Of a stretch of DNA of 10,399 nt, positions 1 to 5,832 are shown piece by piece. The stretch covers positions 1 through 10,399 of the forward strand of contig JANWXV010000015.1 in NCBI GenBank assembly GCA_025057405.1, given 5' to 3'. A program made the position numbers and the translations under genes. Every line of letters starts with the position of its first letter. The first letter of the stretch is position 1. The DNA is from Candidatus Bipolaricaulota bacterium (GTDB taxonomy: Bacteria > Bipolaricaulota > Bipolaricaulia > RBG-16-55-9 > DRXL01). The notes under the pieces are model-generated. The model saw only the letters and a program-made list of their open reading frames with translations. It did not search any database and was not told the DNA's origin.

Positions 1-1258
1 GCGCTATTTAGCCGGGCTGCTCATCCCCACCGAAGGCTCCGTCACCGTAGATGGCTTCGATACTCGCGATTTAGCCCATCTGCGCGAGGTGCGCCGTCGG
101 GTGGGCTTGCTCTTCCAAGAGAGCCATGCGCATCTCGTTGCGCAGACGCCCTTGGAAGAAGTCGCGTTTGGGTTAGAGAATCTAGCGCTTCCTCCCGACG
201 AGATCGAGCGGCGTTCGCGGGCAGCCTTGGAGCGCGTAGGTCTGGAGAGTTACGCGACGCATACGGTAGAGGCTCTCATCCCGGCTGAGCGCCAGCGCTT
301 GGCTCTCGCGGGACTGTTAGCGCTCAAGCCGCGCTATTTTATCTTTGATGAACCCGACATCGCCGCCGATGATCAGCTCTTGCACGAACTGATTCTGTTG
401 TTCAAAGAGCTGCGAGCCGAAGGGCACGGGATTCTGTTGATCTCTCACCGAGAGTTTGGAGAGCGCTTTTACGATCGGGCACTTCGGCTGGAGCAGGGGC
501 GTCTGAGCGTTGTGGAACGTTCGGCAGTGCACGAGTTCGCGGGGTCGCGGGTGGAGAGCGCTTTAGAGCCGCCGAGTTTCCGAGATCGCGAACGCTCTTT
601 TGGGCTGGAGGCTCGGAATCTGAGCTTTGCTTATGAGGGGGCTTCGAAGTTTGTGCTGCGCGATCTTTCGTGTTCGGTGGGGGCGGGGGAGTTTATCGTG
701 TTGCAAGGGAGAGCGGGGTCGGGGAGATCAACGTTGGTGCAGTTGTTGGCAGGCTTAGAGGAGCCAACGCGCGGAGAGGTCTTGGTGAACGGTCGGCCGA
801 TCCGGGCGCTGCGGGCATCAGAGCGCGTGCGCTGGGTCGGTCTCGTCTTCCAAGAGCCGGAGCAACAGTTATTAGGGGAGAGCGTGGCTGGGGAGCTAGA
901 GTTAGGGTTAGAAGCGCAGAACCTAAGTGCGCTCGAGCGAGAGGCTCGTGCGCGCTGGGCTTGTGAGTCGGTGGGATTGGATTGGGAGACACTGCGAACG
1001 CGTTCGGCGCAGACGCTGAGCGGGGGTGAGCAGGCGCGACTGGCTATCGCAGCGATTCTCGCCCTCGATCCCCAGATGCTCATTCTCGACGAGACGCTCT
1101 ACGCGCTCGACCCCGACGGCCAACGGCAGATTCTAACAATGCTGCAAAAGCAGCACGCTCAGGGCAAGACGATTCTCTTAGTCGTCTCATCGGTTTTTGA
1201 CGTGTGGGCCGCGCGCGTTTGGGTTTTTTTAGTTGGGAAACTGATAATAAAAAAATAA
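1..1258 (+). CDS. Tandem ABC transporter ATPase, ECF/cobalt type (5' partial)
   Basis: Energising subunit with two nucleotide-binding domains (NBDs) in one chain, as in YkoD-like or fused EcfA1A2 ATPases for vitamin or metal uptake. The frame is open from base 2 and reads as ABC ATPase before the first GTG at 89, so the true start and NBD1 Walker A lie outside the window. NBD1 shows a Q-loop (LLFQ), Walker B FIFDEP (344-355) and an H-loop histidine (LISH, H at 446-448), but its signature is LIPAE (275-289) instead of LSGGE. NBD2 shows Walker A GRAGSGRST (707-733; arginine at 725-727 replaces the invariant lysine), Q-loop VFQEPEQQ, signature LSGGE (1016-1030) and Walker B LILDE (1079-1093). 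Its H-loop position is serine (1187-1189). The Q-loop context (VFQEPEQQL, VAFGLENLALPPDEI) is typical of ECF ATPases. The protein ends soon after the H-loop. No S or T component is visible, so the substrate is unknown. Confidence 0.9.
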   Translation, partial: RYLAGLLIPTEGSVTVDGFDTRDLAHLREVRRRVGLLFQESHAHLVAQTPLEEVAFGLENLALPPDEIERRSRAALERVGLESYATHTVEALIPAERQRLALAGLLALKPRYFIFDEPDIAADDQLLHELILLFKELRAEGHGILLISHREFGERFYDRALRLEQGRLSVVERSAVHEFAGSRVESALEPPSFRDRERSFGLEARNLSFAYEGASKFVLRDLSCSVGAGEFIVLQGRAGSGRSTLVQLLAGLEEPTRGEVLVNGRPIRALRASERVRWVGLVFQEPEQQLLGESVAGELELGLEAQNLSALEREARARWACESVGLDWETLRTRSAQTLSGGEQARLAIAAILALDPQMLILDETLYALDPDGQRQILTMLQKQHAQGKTILLVVSSVFDVWAARVWVFLVGKLIIKK

Positions 1259-1292
1259 AGAGTAGGGGCGAACGGCCGTTCGCCCCTACTCT
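1259..1292 (-). terminator. 34-bp perfect palindrome; intrinsic terminator for the minus-strand gene
   Basis: The half-site AGAGTAGGGGCGAACGG is followed immediately by its exact reverse complement, so the element forms a stem with essentially no spacer. It begins at the base after the ATPase stop codon (1256-1258) and lies 18 bp from the stop of the convergent gene. Read on the minus strand, the stem is followed by a U-rich tract from the A-rich 1243-1258. This makes a convincing Rho-independent terminator for the DUF4384-like gene. On the plus strand no T-run follows, so termination of the ATPase gene would rely on the hairpin alone. From general experience the core (GGGGCGAACGGCCGTTCGCCCC) resembles a dispersed palindromic repeat found in many bacterial genomes. 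Copy number here cannot be seen from one window. Confidence 0.75.
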
Positions 1293-1310
1293 GGGGTGAG
1301 TCCGAGAGGG

Positions 1311-2768
1311 TCAGTTATTTGCCGCTAGGCCGTAAACAGCGCCAAAGCCCACGACCCCTTGGATGCACACGGTCTTCCCGCCGCCCTGCACCACGAGCAC
1401 GAAGGTGCCCAAGGTGCTGTAGGGCAGCAGCGCGGTGCCAAAGGAGCCGATGAACCCGATCTGCACACTAAAGAGACTGGTGATCCGTTGGAAGGAGAGC
1501 GACGGCCCCAGAGATTGAACAGCCAAAGAGTTGAAGAAGAGTCCGGCATCTTTGATCGTCATCACGCCGGGGAGATTGACGATCGAAGCTCCGCTGCCGA
1601 CGGGCACGCTGAACGGGTTCTGGATAGGCAGCCCTGAACATGCGGCCGGCAGCGTCACCGGGAAGGGCCACGGGAACGGATACGGATAGGGCCACGGGAA
1701 CGGGTACGGCCCTGGCACGACGGGGAAGAACCAACCGTAGATGAAGAGCAGCAGCGAGATCGGCGTGAAGAACGGTGGCGGCACCACCACGAGGATCACC
1801 ACGATCTGGCCAGTGAAGACGTTGATGATCACCACCAGATAGGGGTTGACCTGACAGAAGGCTTGCAAGTAGGTGCCGGGCGGGAGCGTCGCGCCGGAGA
1901 CGTTAGCGACGCTCTCGGTGCGCATCACGCCCACAAACTCGCATCTATTCTGGACAGCTTGGATGTTGATCTGTTGCGGCGCGTTCCCCAGCGCTTGGGG
2001 TTGTCCGGCCGCTCCGGCCATCCCCTGCGCTTGGGCCAGAGCTTGGCTCAGGCCCGCAGCTTGCAGCAAGGGCATCAGTTGCGCCGAGAGCTGGAAGAAC
2101 TGGAACGATCCCGGCGTGATCACTTGCTGGACTTGGAACTGGCCTCCGCTGGGGGGCGTCTGCGGCGGCTGGGTGATGGGCGTGCAGAAGGGCGGCGTGC
2201 CGACGGTGCCGGGTGGGCACTGCTGCGGCGGTTGCGTTCCGCCAGCCTGAACGATCTGCAACTGAGCGACCGCTGTAGCGACTTTGCCCTGCGGCAAGAT
2301 CGCTTGGATCTGTTGGCCGACGGCTTGCGGGTTGGTGCCCAAGAGCGGGAAGTTCCCGGTTCCCCCTTCTAGCTGGGGGATGCGCTCCGTCGAGGCGATG
2401 ATCTGCACGTACTCCGGCCCCAGCGGAGGAGCGCAGACCAATTGATAGGTCGCAACACCCGGCAGTTGCTTCCATTCGGTGTCGTTGACGAGGTTGTTGG
2501 TTTCAAAGCGATTGGGGAGCAAGCGCGTGACGTTGTTGCCCTGAATATCGAGAATATACGCATAATAAGGGGCTTGATTGGCGCGGTAGCGAATCTCGAT
2601 CGTCTGGCCGACCGCGCAGACGGGGCGGCTGACTTCGATGAACGCTTGGAACTCCGTAGGTTGAACGACGATCCCCAAGGGCGACGGCTGCCCCTGGCTG
2701 AAGCTCGGTGCGCTGCTCACGAGGCTGAGCAGCATCACCCCCAACACGAAGAGAGAGAGACGTCTCAT
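1311..2768 (-). CDS. Exported DUF4384-like protein with hydrophobic and Pro/aromatic-rich middle
   Basis: The 485-residue product starts at the ATG at 2768-2766, which has an AGGAGGG ribosome site 8 nt upstream. Residues 1-25 are a signal peptide (MRRLSLFVLGVMLLSLVSSA, then PSFSQ). Residues about 35-130 resemble DUF4384: AYILDIQGNNVTRLLPN, then a Y-x-L strand and GPEYVQIIAS. This module is found in exported bacterial proteins and its function is not established. Residues 180-210 are Pro/Gln-rich and contain CPPGTVGTPPFC. Residues 211-270 are Gln/Ala-rich. Residues 311-350 hold two very hydrophobic stretches that could be membrane segments. Residues 353-370 are an 8-residue tandem repeat of P, Y, F and W. 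The tail (380-485) is Gly/Ser/hydrophobic and unrecognised. The eight cysteines fit disulfides in an oxidising compartment. It is likely a single-gene unit ending at the palindrome 1259-1292. Export is well supported; the function is unknown. Confidence 0.8.
   Translation of the reverse strand: MRRLSLFVLGVMLLSLVSSAPSFSQGQPSPLGIVVQPTEFQAFIEVSRPVCAVGQTIEIRYRANQAPYYAYILDIQGNNVTRLLPNRFETNNLVNDTEWKQLPGVATYQLVCAPPLGPEYVQIIASTERIPQLEGGTGNFPLLGTNPQAVGQQIQAILPQGKVATAVAQLQIVQAGGTQPPQQCPPGTVGTPPFCTPITQPPQTPPSGGQFQVQQVITPGSFQFFQLSAQLMPLLQAAGLSQALAQAQGMAGAAGQPQALGNAPQQINIQAVQNRCEFVGVMRTESVANVSGATLPPGTYLQAFCQVNPYLVVIINVFTGQIVVILVVVPPPFFTPISLLLFIYGWFFPVVPGPYPFPWPYPYPFPWPFPVTLPAACSGLPIQNPFSVPVGSGASIVNLPGVMTIKDAGLFFNSLAVQSLGPSLSFQRITSLFSVQIGFIGSFGTALLPYSTLGTFVLVVQGGGKTVCIQGVVGFGAVYGLAANN
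1665..1712 (-). repeat. 24-bp tandem repeat, two copies, inside the DUF4384-like gene
   Basis: Two adjacent 24-bp units (1665-1688 and 1689-1712) begin with the same 15 bases (GGGCCACGGGAACGG) and diverge near their ends. On the coding strand they encode the 8-residue period seen as PYPFPWPY / PYPFPWPF. The repeat keeps frame, so unit gain or loss would change only the length of the Pro/aromatic segment. Confidence 0.8.
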
Positions 2769-2776
2769 GAAAAGAT

Positions 2777-2786
2777 CCCTCCTTTT
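2777..2786 (-). promoter_or_regulatory. Strong Shine-Dalgarno site fixing the start at 2768
   Basis: On the minus strand this reads AAAAGGAGGG, ending 8 nt before the ATG at 2768. It sits inside the longer open frame that begins at 2846, and the 26 residues encoded there (charged, Asn-rich) do not look like protein. The site therefore decides in favour of the shorter start, which puts the signal peptide at the N-terminus. Confidence 0.8.
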
Positions 2787-2866
2787 AGGGTTGTTGAGAC
2801 TGTCTTTGGCTCCCCTGCTCGGTTTATTATTTAGAATACGACTCACCCCCCTTTGCAGGGTTCAGA

Positions 2867-2876
2867 AGTATATACT
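2867..2876. promoter_or_regulatory. 10-bp palindrome in the divergent intergenic region
   Basis: AGTATATACT is a perfect 10-bp palindrome about midway between the two divergent starts (2768 and 2943). It contains a TATACT that would suit a -10 box on either strand, but I see no well-spaced -35 partner on either side. It could be an operator or a chance AT-rich palindrome. The rest of 2769-2942 holds another AT-rich patch (2821-2838), where the minus-strand promoter may lie. Confidence 0.25.
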
Positions 2877-2906
2877 CAAAAGCCTGGCCAAAGTTTCACC
2901 GCCGGG

Positions 2907-2935
2907 TTGCTACGAAGCCCAATATCTATTATTCT
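2907..2935 (+). promoter_or_regulatory. Candidate promoter for gpsA
   Basis: TTGCTA (2907-2912) and TATTCT (2930-2935) are separated by 17 bp and each match four of six consensus positions. The expected transcription start, about 7 bp after the -10 box, falls at 2942-2943, on or next to the gpsA ATG. That would make the gpsA mRNA leaderless, in keeping with the lack of a properly spaced Shine-Dalgarno sequence. Confidence 0.4.
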
Positions 2936-2942
2936 CAAAGGC

Positions 2943-3950
2943 ATGAGGATCTCCGTCATCGGGGCCGGTGGCTGGGGAACTGCCCTGGCGCGGCTGTTGG
3001 CGCGCAAGGGGCACCCGGTCTGTCTATGGGCGCGCAGCCCTCAATTCGCTCAAGATTTGGACAGAAAACGCGTGAATGAAAAATATCTCCCCGGTGTCCC
3101 TCTGCCCAAGGAGAACCTTCACGTCACCAGCGATCTGACCGAAGCCCTCCAAGAGACCGAAATCGTGCTCTTGGCCGTGCCGTCGTTTGCCGTGCGCGAG
3201 ACGGCACGAAAGCTCAAGCCGTTTTTGGGGAAGCACGTGCTCGCTGTGATCAATACGGCCAAGGGATTAGAACGCGAGACGCTTTACACCATGTCCAGAG
3301 TGCTGAAAGAAGAACTGAAAGAGCTAGCTCAACAAAAAATCTTCACGCTCTCCGGCCCCAGCCACGCTGAAGAGGTCGGTCGGGATGCCCCTACGAGTGT
3401 TGTGATCGCTGGCGAGGACGTCCAAACGGGGATCGCTCTGCAGAGGGCGTTCATGACCGAGCGCTTTCGGCTCTATTTTAGCGATGACATCTTGGGGGTG
3501 GAGTACGGGGGTACAGTGAAGAATATTATCGCGTTGGCGGCGGGGATCTCCGACGGGCTGGGCTATGGGGACAACACCAAGGCCGCGTTGATCGCTCGTG
3601 GCTTGGCCGAGATGGTGCGCTTGGGGGTGAAGCTCGGTGCGCGGCGCGAGACGTTTTTCGGGCTGTCGGGTTTAGGGGATTTAGTTGCTACGTGCACGAG
3701 CCGGCACAGCCGCAATCGCGCGGTGGGGTATCGCATCGGCCAAGGGGAGAAGCTCTCACAGATTTTGCAGAGTATGTCTATGGTCGCTGAGGGCGTTTAT
3801 GCGACCCAAGCCGTGCGAACGCTCTCGCGCGCCCAGGGAGTAGAGTTGCCCATCACGGAAGCTGTCTATGCGATACTCTATGAGAATTCAGACCCTCTAG
3901 AGCAATTGAACGCTTTGATGACCCGTGATCCTAAGCGAGAAGGTCTATGA
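2943..3950 (+). CDS. gpsA: NAD(P)H-dependent glycerol-3-phosphate dehydrogenase
   Basis: Reduces dihydroxyacetone phosphate to sn-glycerol 3-phosphate, the backbone precursor for bacterial phospholipids; cytosolic. The 335-residue length is normal for the family. Residues 1-16 (MRISVIGAGGWGTALA) are the Rossmann dinucleotide-binding start. Other hallmarks are LPGVPLP (49-55), KGLE (107-110), LSGPSHAEEV (136-145), VEYGGTVKNIIALAAGISDGLGYGDN (186-211) with the catalytic lysine K193 (3519-3521), FFGLSGLGDLVATCTS (238-253), and VAEGVYAT (281-288). The start at 2943 is preferred because the family begins with this M-x-I-x-V-I-G-x-G-G motif. The open frame back to 2853 adds 30 residues without family character. 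It is the first gene of a likely operon with gcvT and lipB; a REP-like palindrome separates it from gcvT. Confidence 0.96.
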   Translation: MRISVIGAGGWGTALARLLARKGHPVCLWARSPQFAQDLDRKRVNEKYLPGVPLPKENLHVTSDLTEALQETEIVLLAVPSFAVRETARKLKPFLGKHVLAVINTAKGLERETLYTMSRVLKEELKELAQQKIFTLSGPSHAEEVGRDAPTSVVIAGEDVQTGIALQRAFMTERFRLYFSDDILGVEYGGTVKNIIALAAGISDGLGYGDNTKAALIARGLAEMVRLGVKLGARRETFFGLSGLGDLVATCTSRHSRNRAVGYRIGQGEKLSQILQSMSMVAEGVYATQAVRTLSRAQGVELPITEAVYAILYENSDPLEQLNALMTRDPKREGL

Positions 3951-3951
3951 A

Positions 3952-4021
3952 GGCCCTCACCCCGGCTTCGCCACCCCTCTCCCGTAGCTCACCTACAGGA
4001 GAGGGGCCGGGGGTGAGGGCC
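3952..4021. repeat. 70-bp REP-like imperfect palindrome
   Basis: The outer arms GGCCCTCACCCC (3952-3963) and GGGGTGAGGGCC (4010-4021) are perfect 12-bp complements. A second stem inside pairs CCCCTCTCC (3974-3982) with GGAGAGGGG (3998-4006), and GTAG/CTAC may close the tip. The element fills nearly the whole gap between the gpsA stop (3948-3950) and the gcvT ribosome site (AGAGGAG, 4024-4030). There is no T-run after it, so it is not a typical intrinsic terminator. Elements with this CCCTCACCCC...CCCTCTCC/GGAGAGGG...GGGGTGAGGG layout are widespread intergenic repeats. It may stabilise the upstream mRNA or reduce read-through into gcvT. Confidence 0.75.
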
Positions 4022-4035
4022 AAGAGAGGAGCCTC

Positions 4036-5115
4036 ATGTCGCTCAAACGGACGCCCTTGTACGAAGCGCACAAGCGCCTTGGAGCCAAGATGGTCGAGTT
4101 CGGGGGCTGGGAGATGCCCATTCAATACACCAGTATTATTGAAGAGCATCAGACGGTGCGCCGTTCCGTAGGGATCTTCGATGTCAGTCACATGGGCGAG
4201 ATCGAGATTTCCGGGAGAGGAGCGCTAGAGTTAGTCCAAAAGCTCATCACCAACGATGCGAGCACTCTCGCTGCGTATCAAGTGCTCTACTCCCCCATGT
4301 GCTACGAGTCCGGGGGAACCGTAGACGATCTGTTAGTTTATAAATTACCCGATCGCTTCTTGTTGGTGGTCAATGCTGCTAATACCGAGAAGGACTTCGA
4401 ATGGGTGCAAAAAAACGCAGCGGCTTTGTCTGATGTCACCGTCAGAAATGTCAGTGCCGACTACGCTCAGATCGCTATTCAGGGGCCGAAGGCCCAAGAG
4501 CTGCTCCAGCCGTTGGTAGAATTATCTCTCAGAGAGATGAAGTATTACTGGGCTGTGCGTACTCGTCTGTGGGACGAGAGCGTTCTGCTCTCTCGTACTG
4601 GTTATACGGGCGAAGACGGCTTTGAAGTCTATGCGTCTCCGAAGATTGCCCAGTGCCTGTGGGATGAGCTTCTGAAGGCGGGGGCCACGCCCATCGGTCT
4701 GGGAGCGCGGGATACCCTGAGATTTGAAGCGTCTTATCCCCTCTATGGGCACGAACTCTCTGACGAGATCAGCCCCATCGAGGCTGGGTTGGGATGGACG
4801 GTCAAAGAGAAGAGCGCAGAGTATAACGGAAAATCCGTGCTCTTGGCGCAGAAGCGTCACGGGGCTTCACGGAGATTGATCGGGCTGAAGATGCTCGCGG
4901 GGGGAGTACCGCGTCAGGGGTATAAGATCTTTTTGCACGGCAGCGAGATCGGGTTTGTCACCAGCGGGATGTACGCGCCGACGCTGGAGGGCTTCTTGGC
5001 GATGGGGCTGGTGAATAGCTCGGTGTCAAAAGAAGAAGAGTTTGAGGTCGAGATTCGCGGGGAGCGTCGCCGCGCCCAGAGGGTCTCGTTGCCGTTCTAC
5101 CGTCGGCCGCGATAG
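4036..5115 (+). CDS. gcvT: Aminomethyltransferase, glycine cleavage system T-protein
   Basis: Takes the aminomethyl group from lipoyl-GcvH and transfers it to tetrahydrofolate, giving 5,10-methylene-THF and ammonia; reversible in the reductive glycine direction. The 359 residues match family length. The N-terminus RTPLYEAHKRLGAKMVEFGGWEMPIQY (5-31) is canonical, as are GIFDVSHMGE (46-55) and GGTVDDLLVY (93-102) with the conserved catalytic/folate-binding aspartates at 97-98. SRTGYTGEDGFEVY (186-199), GLGARDTLRFEASYPLYGHEL (221-241), SPIEAGLGW (246-254) and the C-terminal barrel with GFVTSGMYAPTLE (306-318) also fit. The ribosome site AGAGGAG lies 5 nt before the ATG. The gene is 5 bp from lipB and presumably co-transcribed with it. 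GcvH and GcvP are not in the window. Confidence 0.97.
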   Translation: MSLKRTPLYEAHKRLGAKMVEFGGWEMPIQYTSIIEEHQTVRRSVGIFDVSHMGEIEISGRGALELVQKLITNDASTLAAYQVLYSPMCYESGGTVDDLLVYKLPDRFLLVVNAANTEKDFEWVQKNAAALSDVTVRNVSADYAQIAIQGPKAQELLQPLVELSLREMKYYWAVRTRLWDESVLLSRTGYTGEDGFEVYASPKIAQCLWDELLKAGATPIGLGARDTLRFEASYPLYGHELSDEISPIEAGLGWTVKEKSAEYNGKSVLLAQKRHGASRRLIGLKMLAGGVPRQGYKIFLHGSEIGFVTSGMYAPTLEGFLAMGLVNSSVSKEEEFEVEIRGERRRAQRVSLPFYRRPR

Positions 5116-5120
5116 CAGCG

Positions 5121-5735
5121 ATGCTAGAGATTCTCGATCTGGGGACGCGAGAGTATCGCGAGGTCTGGGAGCTGCAACACGAGCTGGTCGCGCGTCGCAT
5201 CGCGGGCGAGATCGGCGATATATTGGTGTTAGTGGAGCATCCGCCGGTCTTCACCGTCGGTCGCGCTGCTTCGCGAGCTGTCCCCAAGGAGATTGAGAAC
5301 ATCCCGTGTTGGGCCATCGAGCGCGGCGGTCAGATCACTTATCACGGGCCGGGCCAGCTCGTGGGCTATCCCATCTTGGATTTGCGCGCTCGCGGGCGCG
5401 ATCTCCCGCGCTATCTGCGCGATTTAGAAGACGTCTTGATGCTCACGTTAGTAGACTTCGGCATCGCGGCGGAGCGCTGCCCCGGGCTGACCGGGGTCTG
5501 GGTCAAAAAGAGAAAAATCGCTTCGATCGGGATCGCCGTGAAGCGCTGGGTGAGCTATCACGGTTTTGCGCTCAACGTCTCGGTAGATTTGAGATACTTT
5601 CGCGCGATCCAGCCCTGCGGACTCGATGGGAGCGTCATGACTTCGATGGCCGAACAGTTGGGAAGATCGCTGGAGCTAGAGACCGTCAAGCCCCCTCTGG
5701 TGAAACGCTTTCAAGAGATCTTTGGCGGTTTGTGA
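5121..5735 (+). CDS. lipB: Octanoyl-[acyl-carrier-protein]:protein N-octanoyltransferase
   Basis: Transfers octanoate from acyl-carrier protein to a lysine of lipoyl-domain proteins such as GcvH and 2-oxoacid dehydrogenase E2; LipA then inserts sulfur to make lipoate. The 204-residue length is usual. Family hallmarks are VEHPPVFTVGR (38-48), RGGQITYHGPGQLVGYPI (68-85), and KIASIGIAVKRWVSYHG (132-148) with the catalytic lysine K132. QPCGLDGSVMTSM (164-176) carries the acyl-accepting cysteine C166. The gap from the gcvT stop is 5 bp and I see no good Shine-Dalgarno site, so translation may be coupled to gcvT termination. The pairing with gcvT fits the need to lipoylate GcvH. Confidence 0.96.
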   Translation: MLEILDLGTREYREVWELQHELVARRIAGEIGDILVLVEHPPVFTVGRAASRAVPKEIENIPCWAIERGGQITYHGPGQLVGYPILDLRARGRDLPRYLRDLEDVLMLTLVDFGIAAERCPGLTGVWVKKRKIASIGIAVKRWVSYHGFALNVSVDLRYFRAIQPCGLDGSVMTSMAEQLGRSLELETVKPPLVKRFQEIFGGL

Positions 5736-5778
5736 TGGACATCACGCTCGTATCGTAACGACGATCACCGCGAGCTTA

Positions 5779-5808
5779 TTGACTCTTGCCCCCTCTCTGC
5801 GCTAGACT
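5779..5808 (+). promoter_or_regulatory. Sigma-70-type promoter for the VWA/PKD gene
   Basis: TTGACT (5779-5784, five of six consensus) and TAGACT (5803-5808, four of six) are 18 bp apart. A start near 5815 would leave a leader of about 18 nt containing the ribosome site AAGGGGAG (5819-5826), about 6 nt before the ATG at 5833. This separates the gene from the preceding lipB unit. Confidence 0.6.
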
Positions 5809-5832
5809 GTATTTATCAAGGGGAGACTAGTC

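Noticed and set aside
1217..1232. Frameshift at the T7 run near the ATPase end
   Set aside because: The frame as read still gives a plausible end (VWVFLVGKLI, matching the usual V-x-V-L-x-x-G-K-L/I), so no frameshift is needed.
1863..2372. Long open frames opposite or out of frame with the DUF4384-like gene
   Set aside because: They are composition-driven shadows rich in Arg, Leu and Gly, with no motifs and no ribosome sites.
2769..2846. 26-residue N-terminal extension of the DUF4384-like protein
   Set aside because: The strong ribosome site and the signal peptide both point to the start at 2768.
2853..2942. N-terminal extension of GpsA by 30 residues
   Set aside because: The family begins at the Rossmann motif encoded from 2943; the extension crosses the likely promoter and has no family character.
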